Shown here one piece after another: positions 50,449 through 61,300 of a stretch of DNA of 64,000 nucleotides (the stretch's first letter is position 1; the number at the start of each line of letters is the position of its first letter). The stretch covers positions 1 to 64,000 of the forward strand of contig JAHCHY010000019.1 of assembly GCA_026129485.1 (NCBI GenBank), given 5' to 3'. The notes below the pieces were generated by a model. That model had not been told where the DNA came from. It was given only the letters and a program-made list of their open reading frames with translations, and made no database searches. The translations under genes and the position numbers were made by a program. This DNA is from Cyclobacteriaceae bacterium. GTDB taxonomy: Bacteria; Bacteroidota; Bacteroidia; Cytophagales; Cyclobacteriaceae.

Positions 50449-53400
50449 ATGAGCGAACCCGTACTGAAGGCTATTCTGAAATTGTTTGCGCTGGTAGCAA
50501 AAGAAGACGAGATCACCAGCCAGGAACGGGAATCAATCCGGGTGTTTCTGTCCGACCATTTAAGTGAAAAGGCAACGGACGACCACATGCGGCTGTTCGA
50601 TGAATTTATTTCTCAAAAAGTACCGGATGCGCAGGAGAAAGAAACCATACTGGAGATATGCGGGTCTATTAACCGCGAGGCTGCCCAGAAGCAGAAAGTA
50701 GTGATCATGCTGGATTTGATGAGCGTGGTAATGGCCGATGGAAGCCTCTCCGGCCGGGAACAGCAGCTAACCAAAGCCATAAGCGAAGCCCTGTACATAC
50801 AACATCAGTATCTGGAAATCATAAACCAATACGTGATAGCTGAAAACCGGGATCAAATAAATCACGAAGACATCCTGGTAATTGATTCGGGGAGCGAAGC
50901 ATCGGGAAAAAGTCAGCATATAAAACGTGGCGGGCTTGATGGATTCATTTCCATTCTGTACGTACGAAGCACCGATACCTTTTTTTTCAAATATCTGGGC
51001 CACTCCGATGTTTACCTTAACGGAGTGCCGCAGAAAGCAGGCAACATTAATGTACTGGCCAACGGCAGCATCATCCGGTGGGATTCGGCCGAAGCCGTTT
51101 ACTTTGGAGAAATCCTTAACCTGTTCAAAAAGCAGGTTGCCACTACCCGAACCAGCTTTGTAGCTCAGAACATTTCTTACAAATTCAGGAATGGCCGTTT
51201 AGGCTTGCGCGATATTCGCATTGAAGAAGAATCAGGCAACCTCGTGGCATTGATGGGCGCCAGCGGTGCCGGCAAATCCACCCTGCTGCACGTACTAAAC
51301 GGAACCGAAAAGCCTTCGGCCGGGCAGGTGCTGATTAACGGCATAGACATTTACAAGGAGCCCAAACGCATTGAAGGCGTAATCGGATTTGTGCCACAGG
51401 ATGATCTGCTGATAGAAGACCTTACCGTTTATCAAAACCTCTACTTTGCCGCCAAGCTTTGCTTCAGCCACCTTACCGAAGCCGCTATTGACGAGCTGGT
51501 GATCCATACACTGGCCGACCTGGGTCTGTCGGAAACAAAAAATCTTAAAGTCGGTTCGCCCCTTCGCAAGACCATAAGCGGTGGCCAGCGCAAGCGTTTG
51601 AATATCGGCCTTGAGCTGCTGCGCGAACCTGCCGTACTTTTTGTGGATGAGCCTACCTCCGGTCTTTCATCGCGCGATTCTGAAAACATCATCGACCTGC
51701 TGAAAGAGCTTGCGCTGAAAGGCAAACTGGTGTTTGCCGTGATCCACCAGCCTTCTTCCGATATTTTTAAAATGTTCGATAAGCTGGTGATCCTGGATAC
51801 GGGCGGATACCAGATCTATTACGGTAACCCGGTTGATGCCATTATCTACTTTAAACGAAACATTAACCTGGTAAACAGCCAGGAAGGCGAGTGCATAACA
51901 TGCGGTAATGTAAACCCCGAACAGATTTTCAACATCATCGAAACGAAGGTGATTGACGAGTTTGGCAACTTCACAGACGAACGAAAATTCTCCGCTGAAC
52001 GCTGGAACAAAAAATTCAGGGATAAAGTCAGGATTAGCCCGGTTGCCCCTTCCGTAGAAGAGCCGCACTCCACCCTGCGCATCCCTTCGTGGCTGCAGCA
52101 AATCAATATCTTCAGCAGGCGCGATTTGCTTTCCAAGCTAAGCAATACGCAATACTTAGTTATCAACCTGCTGGAGGCACCGCTCCTTGCCTTTATACTG
52201 GCCTTTATTGTACGCTATTACAATACTGACGATCCCGTTAACACCGGCTATGTCTTCAGCAAAAACCTGAACATGCCGGCCTACCTGTTCATGAGTGTTA
52301 TTGTGGCGCTCTTTATGGGGCTTACGGTAAGTGCTGAGGAAATTATCCGCGATCGTAAAATTCTGAAACGCGAAAAATTCCTGCACCTTAACCGCAGCAG
52401 CTACCTGCTGTCTAAAATCGGCATCCTGTTCCTGATCTCAGCCATTCAAACGGCATTGTTTGTAACGGTGGGTAATACTATGCTTGAGATTAAAGGCATG
52501 TTCTTTATTTATTGGGGTATTTTATTCACCACTTCCTGCTTTGCCAATATGCTCGGCCTGAATATCTCATCGGCATTCAACTCGGCCGTTACCATCTATA
52601 TTCTCATTCCTGTTCTGCTTATCCCCCAGCTTATCCTGAGCGGGGTGGTGGTGAAATTCGATAAGCTTAATCCCGTTATCGGAAATACCGCCACGGTACC
52701 AATGGTTGGCGACCTGATGGCATCGCGATGGGCATTTGAAGCCAGCATGGTGGCGCAATACAAAGACAACCGGTTTGAGCAGGAGTTTTATGAGGATGAC
52801 AAGATTATGGCCGATGCGGATTATAAAAAAATCTATTACATACCGGCACTTGAAACCCGGCTGGACTTTGCCCGGCATAACATCCTGAATCCCGATCCCA
52901 AAATTCAGCAGGAGGTCGCCAATGGGTTGAGCCTGCTGCAGGCGGAAATCAAAGACGAGCTGAATTTTGTCGGCAAATCAGATTTTAAAAGCCTCGACAA
53001 GTTTACGCTCCAACAGTTTGACAGTGCCGTATATGATGAGACCCAGCTCTTCCTGAATGCACTTAAAAAATTCTACATCATCCGGTACAACAAAGCTGAC
53101 GAAGCAAAAGATGCAAAAGTAAGCGCGATGACACGCACACCCGAGCTGGAAAAAGAGTTTGAAGCGTATCGCAACAGGTATCAGAACGAATCCATTGCCG
53201 AGCTGGTTAAGAACATTGTAGAGTCGCACAGGATTATTGAAAAAGACGGCAAGCTGGTGCAAAAAATTTTTCCGATCTACAAAGAGCCCGACCCTTCGCA
53301 CATGGTCGATTTCAATGCGCAGTTTTATATGCCTGCCAAGCATTTTCTAAACCAGAATATTGATACATTTTATTTCAACCTGGGGGTAATCTGGTCGATG

Positions 53401-53496
53401 ACATTAGTGCTGGCCATCACATTATACTTTGAAGTGCTCCGCAGAATTGTGGATGGGCTCGGCAACATCTCCAACCCGATTCCAAAACGGATGTAG
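50449..53496 (+). CDS. ABCG-like ABC transporter with TerB-like and FHA-like N-terminal domains
   Basis: A 1015-residue half-transporter with cytosolic extensions. Residues 1-130 are a helical TerB-like domain (VVMADGSLSGREQQLTKAIS). Residues 140-225 are beta-rich and look like an FHA-type domain (HIKRGGLDGFISILYVRST, LNGVPQKAGNINVLANGSI). The ATPase has Walker A MGASGAGKSTLL (270-278), signature ISGGQRKRLNIG (377-380 core), Walker B AVLFVDEPTSGL (Asp400-Glu401) and VIHQPS. The C-terminal part has six hydrophobic segments like ABC2 exporters, interrupted by a 230-residue soluble, charged loop. Substrate is unknown. The YdcF gene follows 1 base later. Confidence 0.9.
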   Translation: MSEPVLKAILKLFALVAKEDEITSQERESIRVFLSDHLSEKATDDHMRLFDEFISQKVPDAQEKETILEICGSINREAAQKQKVVIMLDLMSVVMADGSLSGREQQLTKAISEALYIQHQYLEIINQYVIAENRDQINHEDILVIDSGSEASGKSQHIKRGGLDGFISILYVRSTDTFFFKYLGHSDVYLNGVPQKAGNINVLANGSIIRWDSAEAVYFGEILNLFKKQVATTRTSFVAQNISYKFRNGRLGLRDIRIEEESGNLVALMGASGAGKSTLLHVLNGTEKPSAGQVLINGIDIYKEPKRIEGVIGFVPQDDLLIEDLTVYQNLYFAAKLCFSHLTEAAIDELVIHTLADLGLSETKNLKVGSPLRKTISGGQRKRLNIGLELLREPAVLFVDEPTSGLSSRDSENIIDLLKELALKGKLVFAVIHQPSSDIFKMFDKLVILDTGGYQIYYGNPVDAIIYFKRNINLVNSQEGECITCGNVNPEQIFNIIETKVIDEFGNFTDERKFSAERWNKKFRDKVRISPVAPSVEEPHSTLRIPSWLQQINIFSRRDLLSKLSNTQYLVINLLEAPLLAFILAFIVRYYNTDDPVNTGYVFSKNLNMPAYLFMSVIVALFMGLTVSAEEIIRDRKILKREKFLHLNRSSYLLSKIGILFLISAIQTALFVTVGNTMLEIKGMFFIYWGILFTTSCFANMLGLNISSAFNSAVTIYILIPVLLIPQLILSGVVVKFDKLNPVIGNTATVPMVGDLMASRWAFEASMVAQYKDNRFEQEFYEDDKIMADADYKKIYYIPALETRLDFARHNILNPDPKIQQEVANGLSLLQAEIKDELNFVGKSDFKSLDKFTLQQFDSAVYDETQLFLNALKKFYIIRYNKADEAKDAKVSAMTRTPELEKEFEAYRNRYQNESIAELVKNIVESHRIIEKDGKLVQKIFPIYKEPDPSHMVDFNAQFYMPAKHFLNQNIDTFYFNLGVIWSMTLVLAITLYFEVLRRIVDGLGNISNPIPKRM

Positions 53497-53497
53497 C

Positions 53498-54265
53498 ATG
53501 TTTTTTATACTCTCCAAAACCATCAACTTCCTGGCCATGCCGTTGGTGCTGGTCTTCCTGTTGTGGATCACATCCCGGCTTATTCGCAACCGAAAGTGGA
53601 AGAAGCGCATAGTGATGGCCGGGTTTGGCCTGCTCATTATTATATCGAACGATTTTATTACCAACGAGGTAGCCATGCTTTGGGAACCTGCCGCCACACC
53701 CTATCAACAGATCACCAAAAAATACAAGCTGGGAATTCTTCTTACCGGTGTTACCAAAAGCAACATGCAGCCGGACGACCGGGTTTACTTTCAGCGCGGT
53801 GCCGACCGGGTAACACACACGCTTCAACTTTATAAGCTGGGGATCATTGAAAAGATACTGGTAAGCGGGGGCAGCGGCATGATTGCTACACGCGCGCGGC
53901 AGGAAGCCGATGAAATTGCAGATGCGCTTAAATTAATGGGCGTACCGGAAGGTGATATCATAATTGAGAACAAAACCCGTAACACGTACGAATCGGCTGT
54001 GGCGGTGAAGGCCTTGTTGCAAGATGATTACCAGCCGTCCGATTGCCTGCTGATCACCTCTGCTTATCACATGCCCCGGTCGCAGGCATGTTATAAAAAA
54101 GCCGGGTGGTCATGCGATACTTTTACATGCGATTTCCTGTCGCATGAACGCAGGTTTACACCCGATGTGCTGTTTGTACCACGTGCAGAATCCGTCAGCA
54201 TCTGGACAACACTTATGCGCGAATGGGCTGGCGTGGTAGCCTATAAAATTTCAGGCTACATCTGA
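53498..54265 (+). CDS. YdcF family protein (DUF218)
   Basis: A 255-residue membrane-anchored protein. The ATG at 53498 is 1 base after the ABC transporter stop; the longer frame to 53429 would overlap that gene. The N-terminus has two hydrophobic segments (FLAMPLVLVFLLWIT, VMAGFGLLIII). The DUF218 domain follows (GILLTGVTKS, ILVSGGSGMIATRARQEADE, IENKTRNTYESAVAVKALLQ, LLITSAYHMPRSQACYKKAG), as in SanA/YdcF/ElyC proteins linked to cell-envelope integrity. The reaction is unknown. It is probably co-transcribed with the ABC transporter. Confidence 0.9.
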   Translation: MFFILSKTINFLAMPLVLVFLLWITSRLIRNRKWKKRIVMAGFGLLIIISNDFITNEVAMLWEPAATPYQQITKKYKLGILLTGVTKSNMQPDDRVYFQRGADRVTHTLQLYKLGIIEKILVSGGSGMIATRARQEADEIADALKLMGVPEGDIIIENKTRNTYESAVAVKALLQDDYQPSDCLLITSAYHMPRSQACYKKAGWSCDTFTCDFLSHERRFTPDVLFVPRAESVSIWTTLMREWAGVVAYKISGYI

Positions 54266-54272
54266 GGGAGTG

Positions 54273-54304
54273 TTTTCATTTACCAATTAACCTGCCTATA
54301 CTTG
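54273..54304 (+). promoter_or_regulatory. Candidate promoter of the O-acetylation cluster
   Basis: TTTTC at 54273-54277, 19 bases, then TATACTTG at 54297-54304, 17 bases before the ATG at 54322. One mismatch in each element. Confidence 0.4.
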
Positions 54305-54321
54305 AATCTTTAAAGCAAACT

Positions 54322-55701
54322 ATGCCGGTTAACCAGCTTCAGAAATCGCTCTGGCTTTCATTAATGGCTATTGCAGCATTGTTGTTAACCGCCCTTCTGC
54401 CGGCAATACACCTCGGCTCGTACACGCTAAAAAAAGTAGACCTGCTGGCTGATATCAAAGCTGATGCTCCGGTAATGGCAGGGCTTCTGTTTGCGGATAG
54501 CATCGCGTTCGATCCGGCACGGGATTCTGTTATCGAAGTAATTCCTGAAGCGCCCAAAGATCCATACCCATGCCCGAATGGAAATTGCCTGGAAGATTTC
54601 AGCCCAGATAAGTCAACGCTCAAAAGTTTTTTCCGTGCGTTAAAGCAAGCCAATCGCAAACAGGTGCGCATAGCATTTTATGGCGATTCGTTTATTGAAG
54701 GCGATGTATTGTGCGGAAGCTTTCGCGATACCTTGCAGGCATTATATGGAGGCCGTGGTGTTGGCTTTGTGCCCATTGCATCAGAAGTGGCACAGTACCG
54801 CACCTCTATTCAGCATACTTATTCCAACTGGGAAGGTTACTCCATAGTAGGCAAGCAAAGCGCGGAAGTGCCCTTAGGTATTTCAGGGCATGCTTTTGTA
54901 CCCGCCCCGGAAAATGAGGCTGAATTTAAGCCCGCCCGCAAGCCTGCCAAACAGAAATTTGATAACATCAGCCTTTTCTATAAAAGCGCAGCCGAAACCA
55001 TGCTTCATTACGTGGTAAACGATACGCTTGAGGTCAATGACACCTTACCGGCAACGGATCATTTGAATCGTTTTATTCTTAAATCCCCGGCTGCGGCATC
55101 CGTTAAACTATCCTTCACCAGCCCGGACAGCGTGGTTGCCTATGGGCTTAGCTTCGACACTAAAACAGGCGTGTATGTAGATAACCTTGCCATGCGGGGC
55201 AATTCGGGTATAGGGCTTTACGCGATTGATACCACGCAACTGAAACAATTCAATCAATACCTTGATTACAAGCTTATCCTGCTGCAATACGGACTGAACG
55301 TAGTAACCGAAACAGACTCTACCGATTATACCTGGTACGAAACGCGAATGGTACGGGTTGTAAACCGGTTAAAGCAGATTTTTCCCAACACAGCAATTGT
55401 ATTGATTGGCATAAGCGATCGTGCCGGTAACCTGAACGGTAAAATTCAGACCATTCCGGCAATAGCCCGTATGCGAAAAGCCCAGCGAAAAATCGCCCAA
55501 CGCACACAAATTGCCTATTGGGATTTATATACCGCTATGGGAGGAGAAAATAGTATCGTTAAATTTGCAGAGGCAAAGCCACCCTTGGCTGCCAAAGATT
55601 TTACACATTTAACTTTTTTGGGTGGACGCAGGTTAGCCAAAAAGCTAACCGATGCGCTATTGTTTGAACAAACCCGGTATGACAAGAAACCTGATTCTTA
55701 G
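54322..55701 (+). CDS. Membrane-anchored SGNH/GDSL hydrolase-like protein
   Basis: A 459-residue protein with an N-terminal membrane anchor (WLSLMAIAALLLTALLPAI). The SGNH block I is AFYGDSFIEGD with Ser123 as nucleophile; near the C-terminus Asp426 and His429 (KDFTHLTFLGG) complete the catalytic Asp-His pair. A conserved ISDRAG segment and ALNDxN-like context support the fold. It is the first of three overlapping genes (SGNH, SGNH, MBOAT), the arrangement used in AlgI/AlgJ- and PatA/PatB-like O-acetyl transfer to extracellular or periplasmic polysaccharide. It would accept acetyl groups from the MBOAT protein. The acceptor polymer is unknown. Confidence 0.83.
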   Translation: MPVNQLQKSLWLSLMAIAALLLTALLPAIHLGSYTLKKVDLLADIKADAPVMAGLLFADSIAFDPARDSVIEVIPEAPKDPYPCPNGNCLEDFSPDKSTLKSFFRALKQANRKQVRIAFYGDSFIEGDVLCGSFRDTLQALYGGRGVGFVPIASEVAQYRTSIQHTYSNWEGYSIVGKQSAEVPLGISGHAFVPAPENEAEFKPARKPAKQKFDNISLFYKSAAETMLHYVVNDTLEVNDTLPATDHLNRFILKSPAAASVKLSFTSPDSVVAYGLSFDTKTGVYVDNLAMRGNSGIGLYAIDTTQLKQFNQYLDYKLILLQYGLNVVTETDSTDYTWYETRMVRVVNRLKQIFPNTAIVLIGISDRAGNLNGKIQTIPAIARMRKAQRKIAQRTQIAYWDLYTAMGGENSIVKFAEAKPPLAAKDFTHLTFLGGRRLAKKLTDALLFEQTRYDKKPDS

Positions 55702-56914
55702 TTTGCTCCTTTTTGCAGGTGCACAGGTTTGGGCGCAGGATACCATTGCCTGGAACCCGAAGCCTGCTTTCGGATTTATCCAGGAAGATGCAAACGTAAT
55801 TCAAAACTCGGTTATACTAAGCGAGTTTTACGAAAGACTCTATCAGCTTAAGAAGCTGAAGAAAAACACCGTAAACATTTTGCAGATTGGCGATTCGCAC
55901 ATTCAGGCTGATATTTTGAGCGGAACCACCCGCAAGTTATTTCAGCTTGAGTTCGGCAATGCCGGGCGTGGCCTGATTTTTCCCGGGCGTGTGGGGCGTA
56001 CCAATGAATCCAGCACCCTGCATTCAAGCTCATCGGGCTTGTGGGATGCGAAGCGAATCATCTATACCAATCAGCCGCTGCCTGTTGGTATAGGCGCCAT
56101 GACTATTCAGACCGAGCAGGCCGGCAATACGATAAAGCTCAAGGCAACTCCTGGCGAGCTGAATTACAGCTTCAACAAGATGACTTTTTTCTTTGAGAAG
56201 GATCTTTCGAGTTTTAACCTTGCCATCAAAGATTCCGTTGGCCAGCAGATTGCCTATGTGGGCCCATATACTTTTGAAGCTCCGAACATTTCAAGGGTGC
56301 TGCTGCCCTACCCCATCAGCCAGGTAGAGCTTCAAACCCTTCAGTCAAACCACTTGCAAAAGCAATTTACCCTGTACGGTATAAATCTTGAAAACGGCAA
56401 GCCCGGTGTGCTGTATCATAGTACCGGGGGCAATGGCGCCAAAGTAAAACATTACACAGAAGCAGAGCTGTTTGCAGAACAGGCTAAAGAGCTTTCACCC
56501 GACCTGGTTATTGTTTCGCTGGGCACCAATGAAGCAATCGAATACCCGTATGTGGATCCACGCTTTCACGACCAGTTAGATACCTTTATCAATCAGCTGA
56601 AGCAGCAAAACCCGCAGGCTAAAATTCTGCTTACTATCCCGATGGATTTCTATAAGAAGAAAACCCGCAGAAACCCGGGCGTGGAAGTTATGCGCAGCAA
56701 GCTGATAGAATATGCCGATGCAAACGGGCTTGCGTTCTGGGATTTATATACCGTTGCCGGGGGCAAGCACGCAGCCGATTCGTGGAAAAATAACAGCCTG
56801 ATGCAAAGCGATGGCGTACACTTTACCAAAACCGGGTACGAGCTGCAAGGCGCCTTGTTATATCAGGCATTGATAAAAGGGTATAATGAATATGTTCGGT
56901 ATCGATACCCATAA
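55679..56914 (+). CDS. Exported SGNH/GDSL hydrolase-like protein
   Basis: A 411-residue exported protein. The ATG at 55679 begins a Sec signal (MTRNLILSLLLFAGAQVWAQ) and overlaps the previous gene by 23 bases; the frame is open to 55652. Catalytic residues are Ser73 (LQIGDSHIQAD), the SLGTNEA block, and Asp378 and His381 (SDGVHFTKTGYEL). It is more similar in layout to GDSL esterases or acetyltransferases than the first SGNH protein. It overlaps the MBOAT gene by 29 bases, so the three are translationally linked. Likely acts in the periplasm, adding or removing acetyl groups. Confidence 0.85.
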   Translation: MTRNLILSLLLFAGAQVWAQDTIAWNPKPAFGFIQEDANVIQNSVILSEFYERLYQLKKLKKNTVNILQIGDSHIQADILSGTTRKLFQLEFGNAGRGLIFPGRVGRTNESSTLHSSSSGLWDAKRIIYTNQPLPVGIGAMTIQTEQAGNTIKLKATPGELNYSFNKMTFFFEKDLSSFNLAIKDSVGQQIAYVGPYTFEAPNISRVLLPYPISQVELQTLQSNHLQKQFTLYGINLENGKPGVLYHSTGGNGAKVKHYTEAELFAEQAKELSPDLVIVSLGTNEAIEYPYVDPRFHDQLDTFINQLKQQNPQAKILLTIPMDFYKKKTRRNPGVEVMRSKLIEYADANGLAFWDLYTVAGGKHAADSWKNNSLMQSDGVHFTKTGYELQGALLYQALIKGYNEYVRYRYP

Positions 56915-58376
56915 GCTCGGCCAGCAGTTTTTATACAACCCGCAGGAGCCCCTGATCTTTAACAGCGGTTTTTTTCTTTTTCTCTTCACCGCGTTCCTGG
57001 CCATTTACATCCTGCTGCACAAAACCCATCGCCCCAAGCTTTTATTCGTTATATTTTTTTCACTTTATTTTTATTACAAATCAAGCGGCATTTATTTCCT
57101 GTTGCTGATCAGCACTACGGTAATGGATTATACCCTGGCGCGCATATTAGCCAACACTACTATTCCCTGGAAGCGAAGTGGCGTACTCGCCATCAGCCTG
57201 GTGGCCAACCTGGGTTTATTAGGCTATTTTAAATACACCAATTTTCTTCACGAGATATTCAGCAACCTGGCGGAAATCGAATATAAGCCGTTCGATATCT
57301 TTCTGCCTGTGGGCATATCCTTTTTCACATTTCAATCGCTCAGCTACACCATAGATGTGTATCGTAAAAAAATTGAACCCGCACCGCATTTACTGGACTA
57401 TGCGTTCTTCGTTTCGTTCTTCCCGGTTTTGGTTGCCGGGCCTATTGTACGCGCTGCTGATTTCCTGCCGCAAATTTCAAAACCAACTTTTGTTTCGCGC
57501 GAGATGCTGGGGCGAGGCGTATTCCTGATTTGTACGGGTTTGTTCAAGAAAGCGGTTATTTCCAACTATATCAGCCTGAATTTTGTTGACCGCATATTCG
57601 ATGCCCCCACGCTTTACACCGGCCTCGAAAATCTTTTTGGCGTGTATGGTTATGCCTTGCAAATCTACTGCGATTTTTCCGGCTACTCGGACATGGCTAT
57701 CGGCTTTGCGCTGCTGCTGGGATTCCGTTTCAACCTCAACTTCGATTCGCCCTATCAGTCCAAAAACATTACGGAGTTCTGGAGGCGCTGGCACATGTCG
57801 CTCTCCAGTTGGCTGCGCGATTACCTGTATATTTCGTTAGGCGGAAACCGGAAAGGAAAAATCCGCACCTATATCAACCTGTTCTTAACCATGCTGCTTG
57901 GAGGTCTTTGGCATGGCGCTGCCTTTCGGTTTATTCTTTGGGGAGCCTTGCATGGAGCAGCGTTAGGCGTGCACAAATTTATGATGTCTTTTAAATGGCC
58001 TGCAATTCATAACGCATTCTTAAAGCATAGCAGCCAGGTATTCAGTATCCTTCTTACGTTTCATTTTGTATGCTTCTGCTGGATATTCTTCCGGGCGCAG
58101 GATATGGAAACGGCCTGGCAGGTAATCAACCAGGTTACCACGCATTTTTCCCCGGGAGTATTTTTTAGTTTTATAGCAGGTTACAAAGCCGTATTACTGT
58201 TAATGCTGATCGGTTACATCCTGCATTTTATACCCGCACCTGTAGAGCAACGGGCTGAAGCCTGGGTAACTAACCTCTCGCTTGCCGGAAAGTTTGTTGT
58301 GATCTTTATTACTATATTAATTGTGATCCAAACCAAATCGGCCGGGATACAGCCGTTTATTTATTTTCAGTTTTGA
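56886..58376 (+). CDS. MBOAT family O-acyltransferase (AlgI/PatA-like)
   Basis: A 496-residue polytopic inner-membrane acyltransferase with about 11 hydrophobic segments. MBOAT motifs are present: PVGISFFTFQSLSYTIDVYR, SFFPVLVAGPIVRAADFLPQ, QIYCDFSGYSDMAIG, ITEFWRRWHMSLSSWLRDYL and MLLGGLWHGAAFRFILWGAL, with His343 in LWHG and His356 as the active-site candidates. It would move acetyl from cytoplasmic acetyl-CoA across the membrane to the SGNH partners encoded upstream. A second ATG 6 bases later (56892) is an alternative start. The convergent SBBP gene ends 3 bases downstream. Confidence 0.92.
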   Translation: MNMFGIDTHKLGQQFLYNPQEPLIFNSGFFLFLFTAFLAIYILLHKTHRPKLLFVIFFSLYFYYKSSGIYFLLLISTTVMDYTLARILANTTIPWKRSGVLAISLVANLGLLGYFKYTNFLHEIFSNLAEIEYKPFDIFLPVGISFFTFQSLSYTIDVYRKKIEPAPHLLDYAFFVSFFPVLVAGPIVRAADFLPQISKPTFVSREMLGRGVFLICTGLFKKAVISNYISLNFVDRIFDAPTLYTGLENLFGVYGYALQIYCDFSGYSDMAIGFALLLGFRFNLNFDSPYQSKNITEFWRRWHMSLSSWLRDYLYISLGGNRKGKIRTYINLFLTMLLGGLWHGAAFRFILWGALHGAALGVHKFMMSFKWPAIHNAFLKHSSQVFSILLTFHFVCFCWIFFRAQDMETAWQVINQVTTHFSPGVFFSFIAGYKAVLLLMLIGYILHFIPAPVEQRAEAWVTNLSLAGKFVVIFITILIVIQTKSAGIQPFIYFQF

Positions 58377-58379
58377 AGG

Positions 58380-61300
58380 CTACTTGATCACCTGCAGCCA
58401 ACCTTTGCAAACTGCTTCACCGGGAATCCGGATTTCGTAAAAGTACATGCCGGCTTCTACATTACCTGCATCCCAATCGTCCTGGTAATTATTGCTCTCA
58501 AACACTTTTTTCCCCCACCGGTTTACAATAACCACACGGGCGGCAAATCCTGATGCCGACAATTTATTGCCGCCATACTGGATCACAAACTGGTTATTCT
58601 CCGGGAACTCATCCGGTGTAATTACATTCGGCACTTTCAGCTCGTACACCGGCACACTCATCACCTTTTCGTACACACAGGTTTCCTTTACGCCCACCAG
58701 CTTAACCGCATAGGTTCCATCCTGCTGAAAGGTGTGAAGGGCCTGTTCCCGGTCAGACGTGTTGCCATCACCAAAATCAAAAAACACCTGCTCATCCGCA
58801 GCCGGCAACAGGTTTTCAACCGCTATGGTGGGCCGGTTGAAGCAATCGTACATTTTGCTGAGGCTGAAATCAAGCTCAACACCGGGAATAACCCGCACAT
58901 GCACGGTGTCTTTTTTAGAGCACCCGTTAAAGTCAAAAATGGAAACAATATAATCTTCATCCTCAGCCGGGTTTACCACAGGCGATTGATCTGTTGTGGA
59001 AAATGTGCGGTTATAATTGATCCATTCGTACGCCACTCCCCCGGTAGCAGTCAACCGCGTACCGGCACCGAAGCACATATCCACATCGGGTCCTGCTTCG
59101 CCTGCTGCTTCTGTTACAACCACCTGGGTAAAGGTAGAATCCATACCCACGCAGGTGCCGGCATCAATAGCCAGCAGCTTCACCCGATATGTACCCGGTT
59201 GATTATAGCGGTGCATAATAAACGAAGTATCCTGCCGCACTACCTGGCCTCCATCACCAAAGCTCCATTCGTAAATACGGCCGCCTGTGCTTAAATTCTG
59301 AAACACGATCGGGTCAGGAATACATACCCGGTTTAATCCCGGCATATCAAACGTAATGTTGTTGGTTTGAATGCGCGCTTTAAGCGATGACAAATCAAAC
59401 TTGAACGCTGCGTTATTGCAATTCTGACTTTGGTTTAACTGGCTCCAGGCATTGGGTGTTGTGGGGAAATCATCAAACCCAGCGCCACAGCCTCCGCATA
59501 CGGAGTGGTACACAATACCGCCTTTATCAAACCGGCTGGTGCCGCCATCCACATGCACAGGAGATTGATTGCCTCCCAAAAAGGTTCCGTATAACATCTC
59601 GGAAGCATCATCAGTTAACACGATAAAATAAAAGTCAGAGCCGGCTGTTGTTTTCTGGTAAGCATCGGACGTAATGGGCATACCCGAGGTGCCGCTGTTC
59701 CAGAATCCGCGTGAAATGTTAATTGCACCGCCCCAGCCACTCATGTAGATGTTGTTACAATCATTAACCAGGAAAGCGGTTGGTGAAATGTCAGGTATGC
59801 CTCTGCCTGCACCAAACACAGTTGAAAACAGCAATGTGGTAAGGTCTTTATCGAACTTCTGCAAAAACTGGCCGCTGTTCGGATTTGAAAATACTCCGGC
59901 TGTTACCGGGAATGCGCCTACTGTTTGTCCATATACATATACGTTCTCGTTGTTATCTAAGTCAATAAAATAAACCTGGTTGTATTGTGCCGTTCCCGTA
60001 AGGCCGGATACCATAATAGCAGAACCGTCTTTCATGATCTTGGCCATCCAGCCGTCCACACCACCGGCCAGTGTTGGCTGGTACACGCCTGCCGTGGTGG
60101 GGAAGTTCGGACTGGCAGTACCACCCGCTACCCATACATCGCCTTCTTCATTCAGCTTAATGGTATGCGAAGCATCTGCACCGGAGCCGCCCAAAAAGGC
60201 TGACCAGTAAATTTCCGTTAACGATGCATTCAGGTGCATGACGATTGCATCGGTAAGTCCGCCCTGGTAGGCATTGCTAAAACTGTCTTTGCCGGTAAAA
60301 TCTGCCGATTGCGTAACGGTACTGATATAGATGTTACCATTAGCATCCACAATTATATCGCCACGCAATTCATCGCCATAGTTTCTAACCAACGGACTGT
60401 TTGCCGGGTTGAGGCCATCGTTGGCTGAGCCACCGAGGTACGTGCTGGCCAGCAGATCGCTGCCATCTGCGCTAAGCTTAGCTACAAAAATATCGGAGCC
60501 ATTCTCATAAGGTATTACATTAAACAAGCTTATACCACCATTATAGGTATCATCTATAACACCTGCCGTAACCGGAAAATTATCAGAGCTGGTGGTGCCC
60601 AATATCCAGAGGTTTTCATCTGCATCCATAATCAGACTGTGTGGCGATTCGCCATGCGAGCCACCGAGGTAGGTAGCATACAACATTTGCGTACCCGCAG
60701 AATCGTATTTAATAACGGCCACATCATACGCGCCTCCTATCGAAGTTTGAAAAGCACCGGCTGTGGCAGGAAAAAAACCTCCGAGGTTATGGCTGGTTAC
60801 ACCTGCCGAATATAAATTACCATGCTCGCCCGGTGTGGCCGTGCTGCCCCAGTTATCGGCAGTAGAACCACTGTAGGTTGAAAAAATCAAAAGCGGGTCA
60901 ATCGTTAAGGGGTAACAGGCATCATACCCTTGCGGGAAAGCAAAGCTTACCTTGTTGTGTAGAAGCGCATACGCACACTCCACAAATACTTTTTTACCGT
61001 TAATCCACTGCCACGCCACCGGTTTCTTCTCGGTAAACTCAAATTGCGATGCGCTTATTTTCAAATCACCATCGCTCAAATAAACACGATCGGTACCGGA
61101 ATACTCAAAAGCAATTTGTAACGGATCGGCCCCGGCCGCCACATAGAAGTCATACTTTATATTTCTTCCGGCACTGTAAACTTTCAGGTCAATACCGTTA
61201 TAAAATGCAGGATAATACACACCCTCAAAAGCGCCTGCACGCGAAGCCCACATGGATCGATCAGCACCGAGGAAATAATTATAATATTGAGATAATCTGC

